A DNA stretch of 64,000 nucleotides from Pseudomonas baltica (GTDB lineage Bacteria > Pseudomonadota > Gammaproteobacteria > Pseudomonadales > Pseudomonadaceae). Made by a program: the position numbers and the translations under genes. Location: assembly GCF_031880315.1 (NCBI RefSeq), contig NZ_CP134771.1, positions 4,894,501 through 4,958,500 on the forward strand, given 5' to 3'. Of the stretch, positions 47,677 to 56,989 are shown one piece after another. Position 1 is the stretch's first letter. Every line of letters begins with the position of its first letter. The notes under the pieces were generated by a model. The model was given only the letters and a program-made list of their open reading frames with translations. It searched no databases and was not told the DNA's origin.

Positions 47677-50310
47677 ATGCAAGAACGCGTTTCGTCAGGT
47701 TTCGGGCGGGTCATTCCGGCTCCTAAGGTTTCCCTTCTGGCCGCGATGGTCGCTGCCGGGGCGCTGTTCTATTCGGCGCTGGCGCCGGCGTTGGGGCTAG
47801 GCGAGATCAGCTTGCACTCGGCACTGAATCAGCCGCTCAATGCCGATATCGAACTGGTCGATGCGCAAGGGCTGGACCGCAGCGACCTGGCCGTTGGCCT
47901 GGCCAGCGCTGATGAATATAGCCGCGCTGGTATCGATCGCGTGTTCTTTCTCAATGATCTGCGTTTCACCCCGGTATTTCAGGGTAATCGCAAGTTCATT
48001 CACGTCAGTTCCGTGCGCCCGGTGGTCGAGCCTTATTTGAGCTTTCTGGTGCAGGTCAGTCGGCCAGGCGGCCAATTGCTGCGGGACTACACGGTGCTGC
48101 TGGACCCAGCGGGTACGGTGCCCCTGACCCCAGCGAGCATTCCGACCGGCAGCGCTGCCTCGGCCGACCAGGGCACCGATTACACCCGTGCAGCGGCCTC
48201 GTCCTCGGCGCCGCCCCCTGCGCCGCCGAAGGCCGCCGCCAAGCCGGCAGCAAACTTGCCGGCGACCAGCGAAAACAAGCGCTACACCGTGGCCGCCGGC
48301 GATACCCTCTGGACCGTCGGCAAGAAGCTGACCGCTGCTGGTACACCGACACCACCCAACCAGCTGGTACGGGAGCTGCGCGATCTGAACCCGGCGCGTG
48401 GCCCGTTGAAAGTGGGACAAAGCTTGCGGGTACCGGATTCTGCGGTATTGCCGGGCGCGCCCGCCGATCAGATCACGCCTGTCAGCGATGCCAGCGCCGG
48501 GGCTACACCGAGCAATCCTGGCGCGCCGGCGGCCAATGCGCAGACACCGGAGCAACTGACCGCGACCGTGCTGCAGAATCAGCAGTTGCAACAGAGCCTG
48601 GATGATGCCAACGCCCGGTTGCAGGCGATTCAACAGCAAGACGCGCTCAAGGATAAACAGCTGGCTGATCTGCAGGCACGTGCAGGCGCTACGCCAGGCG
48701 CTGTACCACCCGCCGGCAGCCAGGCGCAGCCGGCGACTCCGAGTGCGCCCGCTGTCTCAGGTACAGCGTCCGCCGCAGGTGCCGCGGGTGCCCCTCCTGC
48801 GCAGCCTGCACCCGGCGCCAATCAGGCCGCACCGGGGCCCGCTGTATCGAAGCCCGTGCCGGCACCTGCCGCGCCAGTGGTACCGGACAGCGACGACTCC
48901 TGGCTACTGATTGCCGGTGCGCTGGCCGCCGTGCTGCTGTTGCTGGCAGCATTGCTGTTGGCAAGGCGTCGCCGCCAGCAGCAATCGGCCATCCTCGCCC
49001 CCGAGCTGATGGCCGCTGCGGTCAACGACGATGTGGTGGTGCGCTCCGCTCGCACGCCGGTCCTGGCGCTGACCGAAACCCAACTCCACGACGGTGGTCG
49101 CTACGGCAGCGAGCGTGCTACCAAAAGCGAGCCGACGCTGGCTGGTGCTCCCACGCCCGCCGTGCAGGCGCCTGCGCGACGCGAAAGCGGTCCGGCCACC
49201 GACGCCCTGGATGGCGCGAGCATTTATATCGCTTATGGCCGTTTCAATGAGGCCCTTGGCATCCTGCGCGAAGGCTTGAGTAACGAGCCCCACCGCACCG
49301 ACCTGCGCGTGCGCATGCTCGAGGTCCTGGGCCAGCAAGGCGATGCACAGGGCTATGCCGAGCAGGAGGCGCTGCTGCTGGCGGGTGGCTATAGTGCGTC
49401 CACGCTGGAGCAGACACGCGCGCGTTATCCCAAGCTGGCGCCGGCGCCGGTGGCTCCTGCGCAACCGGCACCGGGCCACAGCACTGCGGACCCTGCGCCC
49501 GCGACAGCCGCTTTGGCTGCCGGGGTCATTGCTGCAGGTGTCGCTGCGGCTCAAGCCCTGGAGCGCGAGCCTGCGCCGCCCGCCGAGGCCCAGGAGCAGG
49601 CAGGTATTTCGCCGGGGGCCGACGCCCCCGATCCGGTGCCGAGCGCCGAAACGGCTGCAGAGCCAGATCTTTCGACCGCCCACAGCTTCGACGCTCTGGC
49701 CGATGACTTCCCTGACCTGGGCGATTTTGACCAGCTCCCCGAGCTCGAACCCGCCGCCGACCCTGTGCCTGAATCCTTCGATGAATTCCAGCTCAACCTC
49801 GACGACCTGTCACTGGATGCCGATTGGGGCATGGTCAGCCCGTTCGACACCCCTGGGCGTCCCAAGGCCAGCGCGCCTGAAGCGCCTGCCGCTCCGGCGG
49901 AAGTCGATCACGATTTCGCCTCCAATCTCAAAGAGCTGCCGGAAGTCTTCGAGATGCCCGACGAGCAGTTCCTCAGCGATTTCGCCGACCCGCAACTGCC
50001 TGTCGATCTTGAAGCGGGTATCGAGCTGGATGAACAACCCGACACCCATCAGATCGATCAGGACGCTTTGGACAACGCCTTTCTGGACAGTTTCATCACC
50101 GATGCCGATCTGCCCGAACTGGACGCCTTGACCGTCGACTTCGATGATCTGGAGCGTCAGCAGGCATCGGCGGAAAAGCTCGAGCAAGCTCAAGGGTTGA
50201 TCGAGCAAGGCGATTTTTCCCAGGCCAGCGACCTGCTGCTTGAGCTGCTGCGCGAGGGTGACGACTCCTGCAAGCATGCTGCACGACAATTGCTGTCGAG
50301 CATCAGCTGA
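47677..50310 (+). CDS. fimV: FimV/HubP-family polar protein
   Basis: The 877-residue inner-membrane protein marks the cell pole and is needed for type IV pili and twitching. A hydrophobic N terminus (about 18-36) is followed by the FimV periplasmic domain 'GLGEISLHSALNQPLNADIELVDAQGL'. Then come a LysM motif (about 202-254; 'YTVAAGDTLWTVGKKL'), a Q-rich coiled coil, one membrane helix (about 407-430) and a long acidic cytoplasmic part. A TPR-like segment ('IYIAYGRFNEALGILREGL') and the C-terminal FimV domain ('EQAQGLIEQGDFSQASDLLLELL') are present. Low-complexity Ala/Pro stretches fill the linkers. It overlaps the next gene (TGATG). Confidence 0.93.
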   Translation: MQERVSSGFGRVIPAPKVSLLAAMVAAGALFYSALAPALGLGEISLHSALNQPLNADIELVDAQGLDRSDLAVGLASADEYSRAGIDRVFFLNDLRFTPVFQGNRKFIHVSSVRPVVEPYLSFLVQVSRPGGQLLRDYTVLLDPAGTVPLTPASIPTGSAASADQGTDYTRAAASSSAPPPAPPKAAAKPAANLPATSENKRYTVAAGDTLWTVGKKLTAAGTPTPPNQLVRELRDLNPARGPLKVGQSLRVPDSAVLPGAPADQITPVSDASAGATPSNPGAPAANAQTPEQLTATVLQNQQLQQSLDDANARLQAIQQQDALKDKQLADLQARAGATPGAVPPAGSQAQPATPSAPAVSGTASAAGAAGAPPAQPAPGANQAAPGPAVSKPVPAPAAPVVPDSDDSWLLIAGALAAVLLLLAALLLARRRRQQQSAILAPELMAAAVNDDVVVRSARTPVLALTETQLHDGGRYGSERATKSEPTLAGAPTPAVQAPARRESGPATDALDGASIYIAYGRFNEALGILREGLSNEPHRTDLRVRMLEVLGQQGDAQGYAEQEALLLAGGYSASTLEQTRARYPKLAPAPVAPAQPAPGHSTADPAPATAALAAGVIAAGVAAAQALEREPAPPAEAQEQAGISPGADAPDPVPSAETAAEPDLSTAHSFDALADDFPDLGDFDQLPELEPAADPVPESFDEFQLNLDDLSLDADWGMVSPFDTPGRPKASAPEAPAAPAEVDHDFASNLKELPEVFEMPDEQFLSDFADPQLPVDLEAGIELDEQPDTHQIDQDALDNAFLDSFITDADLPELDALTVDFDDLERQQASAEKLEQAQGLIEQGDFSQASDLLLELLREGDDSCKHAARQLLSSIS

Positions 50311-50603
50311 TGCCCACCGCTACCGCCAGGCCCCTGGTGGTCATCACCTACTGCACGCAGTGCCAATGGCTGCTGCGTGCCGCCTGGCTGGCGCAGGAGC
50401 TGTTAAGTACCTTCGCCGATGACCTGGGCGGTGTGACGCTGGTGCCGGCCAGCGGTGGCGCATTTGCCATCACCTGCGACGGCGTGCAGATCTGGGAGCG
50501 CAAGGCCGACGGCGGTTTCCCCGAGGCCAAGGTGCTGAAGCAGCGTGTGCGCGATCAAATCGACCCGCAGCGGGATCTGGGCCATAACGACAAGGTGACT
50601 TGA
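50310..50603 (+). CDS. SelT/SelW/SelH (Rdx) family thioredoxin-fold protein
   Basis: The 97-residue protein has the Rdx CxxC redox motif 'ITYCTQCQWLLRAAWLAQELL', with Cys15 and Cys18 in place of the selenocysteine form, then 'VTLVPASGGAFAITCDGVQIWERKADGGFPEAKVLKQRVRDQI'. Members are small thioredoxin-like proteins with unclear targets. The start overlaps the fimV stop, so it is probably translated together with fimV. Confidence 0.88.
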   Translation: MPTATARPLVVITYCTQCQWLLRAAWLAQELLSTFADDLGGVTLVPASGGAFAITCDGVQIWERKADGGFPEAKVLKQRVRDQIDPQRDLGHNDKVT

Positions 50604-50685
50604 CCTCTATCGATAAGTAAGCTGCCTTGCGTGCCGTTCCCTGTTTGCGGTATAGACCCAAGCAATGACACGGCAGAGAAACCCC

Positions 50686-51750
50686 ATGGCCGCGCGCACG
50701 ACCTCTTCAAGCTGGGCAACCGGCATCGTCAAATCTTTGGAACTGGCTGGTCTGGATTGCGCAGCGCTGTTCAAGCAATTGGGGCTGGATTTCGCCGCGC
50801 TACAAGACCCCGACGCGCGTTTTCCCCAGGACGACATGACCCGCCTGTGGCGGTTGGCCGTGGAGCAGTCCGGTAATCCGGCCATTGGTCTGAACATGGG
50901 CAAGGTGGTGCGCCCGGCGTCGTTTCATGTGGTCGGTTACGTGCTGATGTCGAGCCCCACGCTGGCGACCGGTTTCGAGCGGCTGGTGCGTTACCAGCGC
51001 ATCATCGCCGAAGGGGCCGATGTGATCTTTCGTCGCCTGCCGGACTGCTACCTGCTGATCCTCACTGTACACGGCGACCTGTTACCACCCACGCGCCAGA
51101 GTGCCGAAGCCTCGCTGGCCACGGCGCTGGCGTTGTGCGGCTGGTTGACCGGGCGAGTGCTGCGCCCGATCAAAGTGCTGATCCAGGGCGATGCACCGGT
51201 CGGTCTGAGCCCCTACCGCGAGGCGTTTCACGGGCCGCTGGAATTCAACGCCGCCCATGATGCGCTGATGTTTCGTCATGAAGACATGGACGCACCGCTG
51301 CCCACCGCCAACGCCGCCATGGCAACCTTGCACGATCGATTCGCAGGGGAGTATCTGGCGCGGTTTTCCGAGAGTCAGGTGACCCACAAGGCTCGTCAGG
51401 TGTTGTGCCGGATGATGCCTCACGGCGAGCCCAAGCGTGGACAGGTTGCACAGAGCCTGCACTTGTCCCAGCGCACCTTGCAGCGCCGATTGCAGGAGGA
51501 GGGTACGAGTTTTCAGGCGTTGCTCGATGAAACGCGCCGGCAGCTGGCCGAGCAGTACCTCGGGCAACCACGCATGACGCTGCTGGAAATCGCGTACCTG
51601 CTGGGTTTCGCTGACCCGAGCAATTTCTTCCGGGCCTTTCGCCGCTGGTTCGATGTCACCCCAGGAGAATACCGCGCGCGCCTTGGGCAAGTACCGCCGG
51701 TTCCCCTCAGTGACGCCAGAACGCCGGCATGCACAACACCAGCACGGTGA
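50686..51750 (+). CDS. AraC-family transcriptional regulator
   Basis: The 354-residue protein has an N-terminal Arabinose_bd-type (DUF family of OruR/ArgR-like) domain: 'AGLDCAALFKQLGLDFAALQDPDARFPQDDMTRLWRLAVEQSGNPAIGLNMG'. It also has a C-terminal double helix-turn-helix ('GQVAQSLHLSQRTLQRRLQEEGTSFQALLDETRRQLAEQYL' and 'TLLEIAYLLGFADPSNFFRAFRRWFDVTPGEYR'). Start at 50686 (MAARTTSSS) rather than 50665, from similarity of layout. Targets unknown. The last 44 bp overlap the 3' end of trkH on the other strand. Confidence 0.88.
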   Translation: MAARTTSSSWATGIVKSLELAGLDCAALFKQLGLDFAALQDPDARFPQDDMTRLWRLAVEQSGNPAIGLNMGKVVRPASFHVVGYVLMSSPTLATGFERLVRYQRIIAEGADVIFRRLPDCYLLILTVHGDLLPPTRQSAEASLATALALCGWLTGRVLRPIKVLIQGDAPVGLSPYREAFHGPLEFNAAHDALMFRHEDMDAPLPTANAAMATLHDRFAGEYLARFSESQVTHKARQVLCRMMPHGEPKRGQVAQSLHLSQRTLQRRLQEEGTSFQALLDETRRQLAEQYLGQPRMTLLEIAYLLGFADPSNFFRAFRRWFDVTPGEYRARLGQVPPVPLSDARTPACTTPAR

Positions 51751-53161
51751 TGATCTCCAGGCGGCCCAGCAGCATGCCGCCGGAGAGGATCCACTTGGCG
51801 GTGTCCGGCAGGCTGGAGAAGTTGCCGGCCGGGCCAATGGTTTCGCCCAGCCCTGGGCCGACCCCGGACACCGTGCTTGCCGCGCCGGTGAGCGCCGTCA
51901 TCCAGTCCAGGCCCAGCAGTGACAGCGCCAGGGCGATACCGCAGATGGTGATGGCGAAGAAGAACGAAAACGTCAGGATCGAGCGGACGATTTCTTCGTC
52001 CAGGCGATGACCGTTGTACTTCTGCTTGATCACCGCGCGTGGATGGATCAGCTGATTGAGGCTGGCCTTGAGCAGAATGTAGGCGACCTGGAAGCGAAAG
52101 ATCTTGATGCCGCCCGCTGTGGAGCCAGAACACCCGCCAATAAAGCCCAGATAGAAGAACAGCATCAGCGAAAAGTTGCCCCACATGCTGTAATCGCCTA
52201 GCGCAAAGCCGGTGGTGGTCACCACCGATGTCACGTTGAGGGCGACATGGCGGATGGCGTCCCACCATGGCAGCTTGGCAGTCCACCAGTACCAGGTACC
52301 GAGCACCAGCCAGGTCACCACCAGCAATCCGAGGAAACCCTGCACCTGCTCGTCGCGGATCAGCGCCCAGCGATTGCCCCGCAGCGTCGCGACGTACAGG
52401 GTGAAGGGCACGCTGCCGAGGATCATCACCACCACAGCGACCCAGTGCACGGCCGGTTGCGACCACTTGCCCAGGGATTGATCGGAGGTCGAGAAGCCGC
52501 CCGTGGAGATCGCCGACATCGCGTGGTTGATCGCATCGAACGGGCTCATGCCCGCCAGCCAGAACGCCAGCGCACCGAGGGCGCTGATGCCCACGTAGAC
52601 CATGACGATGTACTGCGCGACGCGGTGGGAGCGAGGCATCAGTTTGTCGGAACGATCAGATGATTCGGTCTGGAACAGGCGCATGCCGCCAATCCGCAGC
52701 AGCGGCAGGATCGCCACGGCCATGCCGATAAAGCCGATGCCGCCCAGCCAGTGCAGCAGCGAGCGCCACATGAGGATGCCCGGCGACATGGTGTCCAGGC
52801 CGCTGAGCACAGTGGAGCCGGTGGCGGTGATGCCGGACATGCTTTCGAAGAAGGCGTCGGTGTAGCTGATGTGCTGGGTCAGCAGAAACGGCAGGGCGGC
52901 GAAGACCGCCACCACCACCCAACTGCTCACCGTCAGCATGTACATGTCGCGCGGACGCAGTTGCGCGTTGTCGGGCCGGCCGGGCGCGACCAGCGCCAGC
53001 CCGCAGACAAAGGTGATCAGGCTGGCCCAGAGGAACGAGTGCATGTCGCTGGAACGGTGGAAAATCACCAGGGTCAGCATCGGGATGACCATGCTGATGG
53101 CCAGGGTGACAAGGAAGATACCGATGATGAAACCGATCATCCTGAGGGTCGGCAAGGCCAT
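51707..53161 (-). CDS. trkH: Trk system potassium uptake protein TrkH
   Basis: The 484-residue inner-membrane K+ channel subunit has four M1-P-M2 units. Selectivity-filter segments are 'MSGITATGSTV', 'SAISTGGFSTS', 'TSVVTTTGFALG' and 'ASTVSGVGPGL', each with the filter Gly. 'GFIGGCSGSTAGGIKIFR' is a family signature. TrkH works with the NAD-binding subunit TrkA, which is not in this window. The 3' end overlaps the AraC gene in convergent orientation. Confidence 0.96.
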   Translation of the reverse strand: MALPTLRMIGFIIGIFLVTLAISMVIPMLTLVIFHRSSDMHSFLWASLITFVCGLALVAPGRPDNAQLRPRDMYMLTVSSWVVVAVFAALPFLLTQHISYTDAFFESMSGITATGSTVLSGLDTMSPGILMWRSLLHWLGGIGFIGMAVAILPLLRIGGMRLFQTESSDRSDKLMPRSHRVAQYIVMVYVGISALGALAFWLAGMSPFDAINHAMSAISTGGFSTSDQSLGKWSQPAVHWVAVVVMILGSVPFTLYVATLRGNRWALIRDEQVQGFLGLLVVTWLVLGTWYWWTAKLPWWDAIRHVALNVTSVVTTTGFALGDYSMWGNFSLMLFFYLGFIGGCSGSTAGGIKIFRFQVAYILLKASLNQLIHPRAVIKQKYNGHRLDEEIVRSILTFSFFFAITICGIALALSLLGLDWMTALTGAASTVSGVGPGLGETIGPAGNFSSLPDTAKWILSGGMLLGRLEIITVLVLCMPAFWRH

Positions 53162-53259
53162 TGAATCCGCTCGGGCATAGGAGAAAGGCGGCCATTCTAC
53201 CTGCGGGCCCGGCCATGTAAACGTTAGAATAGCCGCTCATTGATCACAGGAGGTAACCG

Positions 53260-53814
53260 ATGGAAGCTCTCGACGCTTTGCTCAACCGGGTCTCGATACC
53301 CCGTCTGGAAGCCCCCGCTCCTAGCGCCGAACAGCGCGAAATACTGTTCCAGGCGGCGTTGCGGGCGCCGGATCACGGGCAGTTGCGGCCTTGGCGGTTT
53401 CTCACCGTCGAAGGGGATCGCCGCGAGCAGTTGGGCGAAATACTCGCCGAGGCGGTGGCGCTCAAGGGCGGTGAAGTCAATCCGGCAGCCTTGGACAAGG
53501 CCCGGGCCATGCCGTTGCGCGCGCCGCTGGTGGTGGTAGTGATAGCCCGCTTGCAGGAGCATCCCAAGGTGCCGAAGCACGAGCAGTTGCAGGCAGCGGC
53601 CTGCGCGGCCCATGGCATTTTGCTGGCGGCCTATGCCCAAGGGATCGGCGCGGTGTGGCGCACCGGCGAGCTGGGCTATACCGAGCATGTCGCCGAGGCG
53701 CTGGGGCTGGGGGAGGGCGAGGAGTTGATTGCGTTCCTGTACCTGGGCACGCCGATGAAGGCGGCGCGGGTGCCGGAACCGTTGCCGACCGGCGACTTCG
53801 TTCGGGCTTGGTAG
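53260..53814 (+). CDS. Nitroreductase family FMN protein (YdjA-like)
   Basis: The 184-residue protein 'MEALDALLNRVSIPRLEAPAPSAEQREILFQAALRAPDHGQLRPWRFLTVEG' matches the small nitroreductases of the YdjA group, with the FMN-contact 'RAPDHGQLRPWRF' and 'AAYAQGIGAVWRTGEL'. Substrate unknown. A TAGAAT -10-like box at 53226 and AGGAGG before the ATG support independent expression. It converges on the cpxA-like gene with an 18-bp gap. Confidence 0.9.
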   Translation: MEALDALLNRVSIPRLEAPAPSAEQREILFQAALRAPDHGQLRPWRFLTVEGDRREQLGEILAEAVALKGGEVNPAALDKARAMPLRAPLVVVVIARLQEHPKVPKHEQLQAAACAAHGILLAAYAQGIGAVWRTGELGYTEHVAEALGLGEGEELIAFLYLGTPMKAARVPEPLPTGDFVRAW

Positions 53815-53833
53815 AACGCTGAAGCCACCCGTA

Positions 53834-55180
53834 TCAAACCCCCGGCCGCGGCTCCAATGGCAACTCCAGCTTCGCGACGAAGCCCCCGGCCGGATGATTG
53901 CTCAGTTGCAGGCTGCCGCCGTGGCGTTCCGCTGCCCGTCGCGCAATCGCCAGGCCCAGGCCGTGTCCGGCCGATGTCTGCCCGGGCGCCCGGAAAAACG
54001 GCTCGCCCAGTTGCGCCAGGTGCTCGGTCGGCACCCCCGGCCCGTGATCGCGAACGGTAATCTCGATCTGTCCGTTGCGCAGCCGGGCGTTGATTTCGAC
54101 GGGTCTGTCCGCCGGGCTGAAGCGCAGGGCGTTGCGCAGCAGATTGTCCACCGCGCGCTCCACCAGCATCGGCCATCCTTGCAGCGTCAGGCCAGGCTGA
54201 GCGTCGATCCGGACGTCGATATCAGCGGCGCTCAATTGCGCATCCTTGCGCACACCGCCTAATAGCATATTGACGTCCACGGTTTCGGCGCTGGCGTGTT
54301 CGGCATCGACCCGGGCCAAGGCGAGGATTTCGCTGATCAGATCTTCAAGTCGGTCGCATTCGCGGGTCAGTCGTGGCCACAGGGCTTCGCGCTGCTGCGC
54401 TTCGGCGCGCTCGGCCAGCGCCAGGGCGATGCGCAGGCGGGCCAGCGGTGAACGCAATTCGTGGGACACATCACGCAGCAATTGCCGTTGGCTACCAATC
54501 AGGCTCTGCAAGCGCGAGCCCATGCGGTTGAAATCGGTGGCCAGCACGCCGAACTCATCACGCCGGTTGGCCAGTTGCGCCAGGCTGTTCTGCTGGTAGC
54601 TGGCCTGGCCAAGGTCGTGCACGGCGCCGCGCAGGCGGTTCAGCGGGCGGGTGATCGACAGCGTCACCAGCAGACTGAACAAGGTCAGCACCACCAGCGA
54701 GATGGCCAACGCCGACAGCGGCCAGAACAGGCTGTGCTTGCGCCATTCGTCCAGCTCCGGGAAGGGGATGCGGTAAATCAGCAGATAGGTGTCGCCAGAG
54801 GTCGGGCTGGTGTATTCGGTGGCCAGGCGCCGCCAGGGGAGGGGGCGATCATCGGCTCGGTTGTCATTGCGCTGGCGTGCTTCCATGGCCTCGGCGCGGG
54901 GCGGCACGGTGCCAGGCACTACCGGATCCCCGGATTCATTGAGCACCTGGATGCTGATATGAAATTGCCGGCGGCGTTGCTCCAGCAGTGCCTGGGCGGC
55001 ATCTTTGCCTTGCTCCTCGAAGGTCTGCGTCCAGGTTTGGGCGAAGTCGCGGATGGCCGGATGGCGGCTGAGGATCCAGGCATCCTGATTCAACAGATAG
55101 CCCATCAGTATCGACAAGCCGGCGACGAGCGCGATGGCAAGCCAGAAACTGGCCAGAATGCGCCAGAACAATGAACGCAA
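53834..55180 (-). CDS. cpxA: Envelope stress sensor histidine kinase, CpxA type
   Basis: The 448-residue kinase has two membrane helices (about 8-28 and 150-172) around a periplasmic sensor, a HAMP domain ('SITRPLNRLRGAVHDLGQAS'), the dimerisation H-box 'RDVSHELRSPLARLRIAL', and the ATPase domain with N-box 'RAVDNLLRNALRFSP', G1 'VRDHGPGVP' and G2 'AGHGLGLAIARR'. A TTG start at 55180 (MRSLFWRIL) with GAGGT 5 nt upstream is preferred; another TTG at 55192 is possible. It is last in the cpxR-cpxP-cpxA run, as in PA3204-PA3206. Confidence 0.88.
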   Translation of the reverse strand: MRSLFWRILASFWLAIALVAGLSILMGYLLNQDAWILSRHPAIRDFAQTWTQTFEEQGKDAAQALLEQRRRQFHISIQVLNESGDPVVPGTVPPRAEAMEARQRNDNRADDRPLPWRRLATEYTSPTSGDTYLLIYRIPFPELDEWRKHSLFWPLSALAISLVVLTLFSLLVTLSITRPLNRLRGAVHDLGQASYQQNSLAQLANRRDEFGVLATDFNRMGSRLQSLIGSQRQLLRDVSHELRSPLARLRIALALAERAEAQQREALWPRLTRECDRLEDLISEILALARVDAEHASAETVDVNMLLGGVRKDAQLSAADIDVRIDAQPGLTLQGWPMLVERAVDNLLRNALRFSPADRPVEINARLRNGQIEITVRDHGPGVPTEHLAQLGEPFFRAPGQTSAGHGLGLAIARRAAERHGGSLQLSNHPAGGFVAKLELPLEPRPGV

Positions 55181-55270
55181 GGTGCACCTCAATGAGCAAA
55201 GCCCGGCACCGCGTGAGCGGGCCGGGCGGTTAATGTCCGGGCAAGGCCGAGCGCAGCCTTGCGTCAGCGC

Positions 55271-55720
55271 TTACTGAGCCTTCTGGCCTTTCTGCGCTTT
55301 CCAGGCCTGGAACTCGGCCCATTCGGCGCGACGTTCGTCCTGTTTCTTTTTCATGTCGTCGAAGGTCTTCTGCTGGTCGGGCTTGAGCACTGCACGCACG
55401 TCGGATTGGGTCTTGGTGCGGTTGGCGTCCATCTCGTCCTTCAGGGCCTTTTGATCGGCTGCCGGCAATTTTTGCAGGTACTTGTCTGCGATTTCGCGGC
55501 TGTGCTGGCGCTCTTCACCCATCAGTTTACCGATTTGCTCACGTTGGTCGCGGCTCAGGTCGAGTTTGTCGAAGGGGCCTTCGCCACGATGATGCTCCAT
55601 GCCTGGGCCACCGAAACCTGGGCCGAAGCCTGGGCCTTTGTCCGGGCCATCACCCGGGGCAGCCATGGCAATGGTCGGCAGTGCGGTAGCGAACATCAGA
55701 GCGATCAGGGTCTTGCGCAT
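55271..55720 (-). CDS. Spy/CpxP family periplasmic protein
   Basis: The 149-residue protein has a signal peptide (1-20, ending 'AMA/APG'), a Gly/Pro-rich segment (22-48) and a helical domain with the LTxxQ-like repeats 'LDLSRDQREQIGKLMGEERQ' and 'RAVLKPDQQKTFDDMKKKQ'. CpxP and Spy are periplasmic chaperones; CpxP also holds CpxA inactive. Its place between cpxR and cpxA genes supports that role. GGAGATAC precedes the ATG. Confidence 0.85.
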   Translation of the reverse strand: MRKTLIALMFATALPTIAMAAPGDGPDKGPGFGPGFGGPGMEHHRGEGPFDKLDLSRDQREQIGKLMGEERQHSREIADKYLQKLPAADQKALKDEMDANRTKTQSDVRAVLKPDQQKTFDDMKKKQDERRAEWAEFQAWKAQKGQKAQ

Positions 55721-55868
55721 GGTGTATCTCCTTGTCTCGTCGCCGGTGTCTGTACCGGATGTGGCCAGTTTAAGGAGATCAAGGTCAGCAGCAGTCAGGC
55801 GAGCGTAAAGCTTGAGTAAAGAGGCTCGTGACCAGCCCTGACAAATACGACTGACCACCTAGCCCCCT

Positions 55869-55980
55869 ATGGGAGCGGGCTCTGCCCGCGAATCGCCAGG
55901 CAGCGTGAAGTGTCAGGCAGGACGCATCCGCCGTATTCGCCCAGGTCCTGCATTCGTGAGCAGAGCCCGCACCGACAGAC
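55869..55980. repeat. Degenerate REP-like pair between cpxR and cpxP genes
   Basis: TGGGAGCGGGCTCTGCCCGCGAA (two parts around 55869-55891) and a reversed, decayed copy GTGAGCAGAGCCCGCACCGACAG (about 55957-55979) lie in the 269-bp gap. They may limit read-through from cpxR to the two genes downstream. Confidence 0.65.
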
Positions 55981-55989
55981 AGGTGCCGA

Positions 55990-56667
55990 TCACTCCGCGT
56001 AGTAGTACCCGCGGCTGCGCAGGGCGACGATACGCGGACGGCCATCGGCGTGGGGGCCGATCTTCTTGCGCAGGTTGCTGACGTGCATGTCGAGGCTGCG
56101 GTCGTACAGGGTCAGCTTGCGCCCCAGAGCGATCTGCGCCAGTTCCTGCTTCTCCAGGGGCTCGCCGGGCTGGCGCAACAGTGCTTCGAGCAGGCGGCTC
56201 TCGGAGATCGTCAGGGTGATGTCGAGCTCCTTGATGGTAACCACGCCACGCGCCGGGCTGAAGCACAGGTCGCCCAGCTCCAGCTGCCCAGTGGCCGCCG
56301 CCGGATGGCTGCGGCGTAACACCGCGCGCAGGCGAGCGGTAAGTTCGCGTGGATCACAGGGCTTGGCCAGGTAGTCGTCAGCGCCCAGCTCCAGGCCGAG
56401 AATCCGGTCCAGCGGCTCGCCACGTGCCGACAGCATCACCACCGGCAACTCGGCATGCTCGCTGCGCAGCTGCTTGAGCACCTCCAGGCCGCTGCCGTCG
56501 GGCAGCATCACGTCCAGCACCACCGCGTCCGGCTCCTGCTCGGCAAGTGCCTTGCGGGCGCTGGCGCCGTCGTGGCAGGCACGCACCTGAAAGCCTTCCT
56601 GGCTCAACCAACTGCTCAGCAGTTCGCAAAGTTCGACATCATCGTCAATCAGTAACAGGTCGCTCAT
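55990..56667 (-). CDS. cpxR: OmpR/PhoB-family response regulator, CpxR type
   Basis: The 225-residue regulator has a receiver domain with the acidic pair Asp8/Asp9, phosphorylation site Asp52 ('VVLDVMLPDG') and 'LAKP' Lys near 103. The winged-helix DNA-binding domain (about 125-225; 'LYDRSLDMHVSNLRKKIGP') follows. With the downstream kinase and the CpxP-like protein it makes an envelope stress system. It starts 21 bp after the YciI gene in the same direction, so it may be transcribed from there. Confidence 0.92.
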   Translation of the reverse strand: MSDLLLIDDDVELCELLSSWLSQEGFQVRACHDGASARKALAEQEPDAVVLDVMLPDGSGLEVLKQLRSEHAELPVVMLSARGEPLDRILGLELGADDYLAKPCDPRELTARLRAVLRRSHPAAATGQLELGDLCFSPARGVVTIKELDITLTISESRLLEALLRQPGEPLEKQELAQIALGRKLTLYDRSLDMHVSNLRKKIGPHADGRPRIVALRSRGYYYAE

Positions 56668-56688
56668 GGGGTACTCAGGCGCAGGGCT

Positions 56689-56988
56689 TCAAGGCAGCAC
56701 TTGTTTGAACGGCTTGACCAGCACCTGCTGGTAGACCCCTGCACCGATATACGGATCGGCGTCGGCCCAGGCCTGGGCAGCTTTCAACGACTCGAACTCG
56801 GCGACGATCAGGCTGCCGGTAAAGCCCGCTTCGCCCGGATCGTTGCTTTCGATCGCAGGGTGCGGGCCGGCCAGCGTCAGGCGACCTTCGCTTTGCAGTT
56901 GTTTGAGGCGCTCGAGGTGGGCAGGGCGCACGCTCAGGCGTTTTTCCAGGGAATCGGCAACGTCGGTGGAGATAATGGCGTAGAGCAT
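56689..56988 (-). CDS. YciI family protein
   Basis: The 99-residue protein '[46 protein letters not shown]' is a YciI/muconolactone-like ferredoxin-fold protein. Conserved His ('RPAHLERL') and Asp ('DADPYI') residues could be catalytic. Function unknown. The start at 56988 follows directly after the yciB stop (56990), so the pair is coupled. Confidence 0.92.
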   Translation of the reverse strand: MLYAIISTDVADSLEKRLSVRPAHLERLKQLQSEGRLTLAGPHPAIESNDPGEAGFTGSLIVAEFESLKAAQAWADADPYIGAGVYQQVLVKPFKQVLP

Positions 56989-56989
56989 G

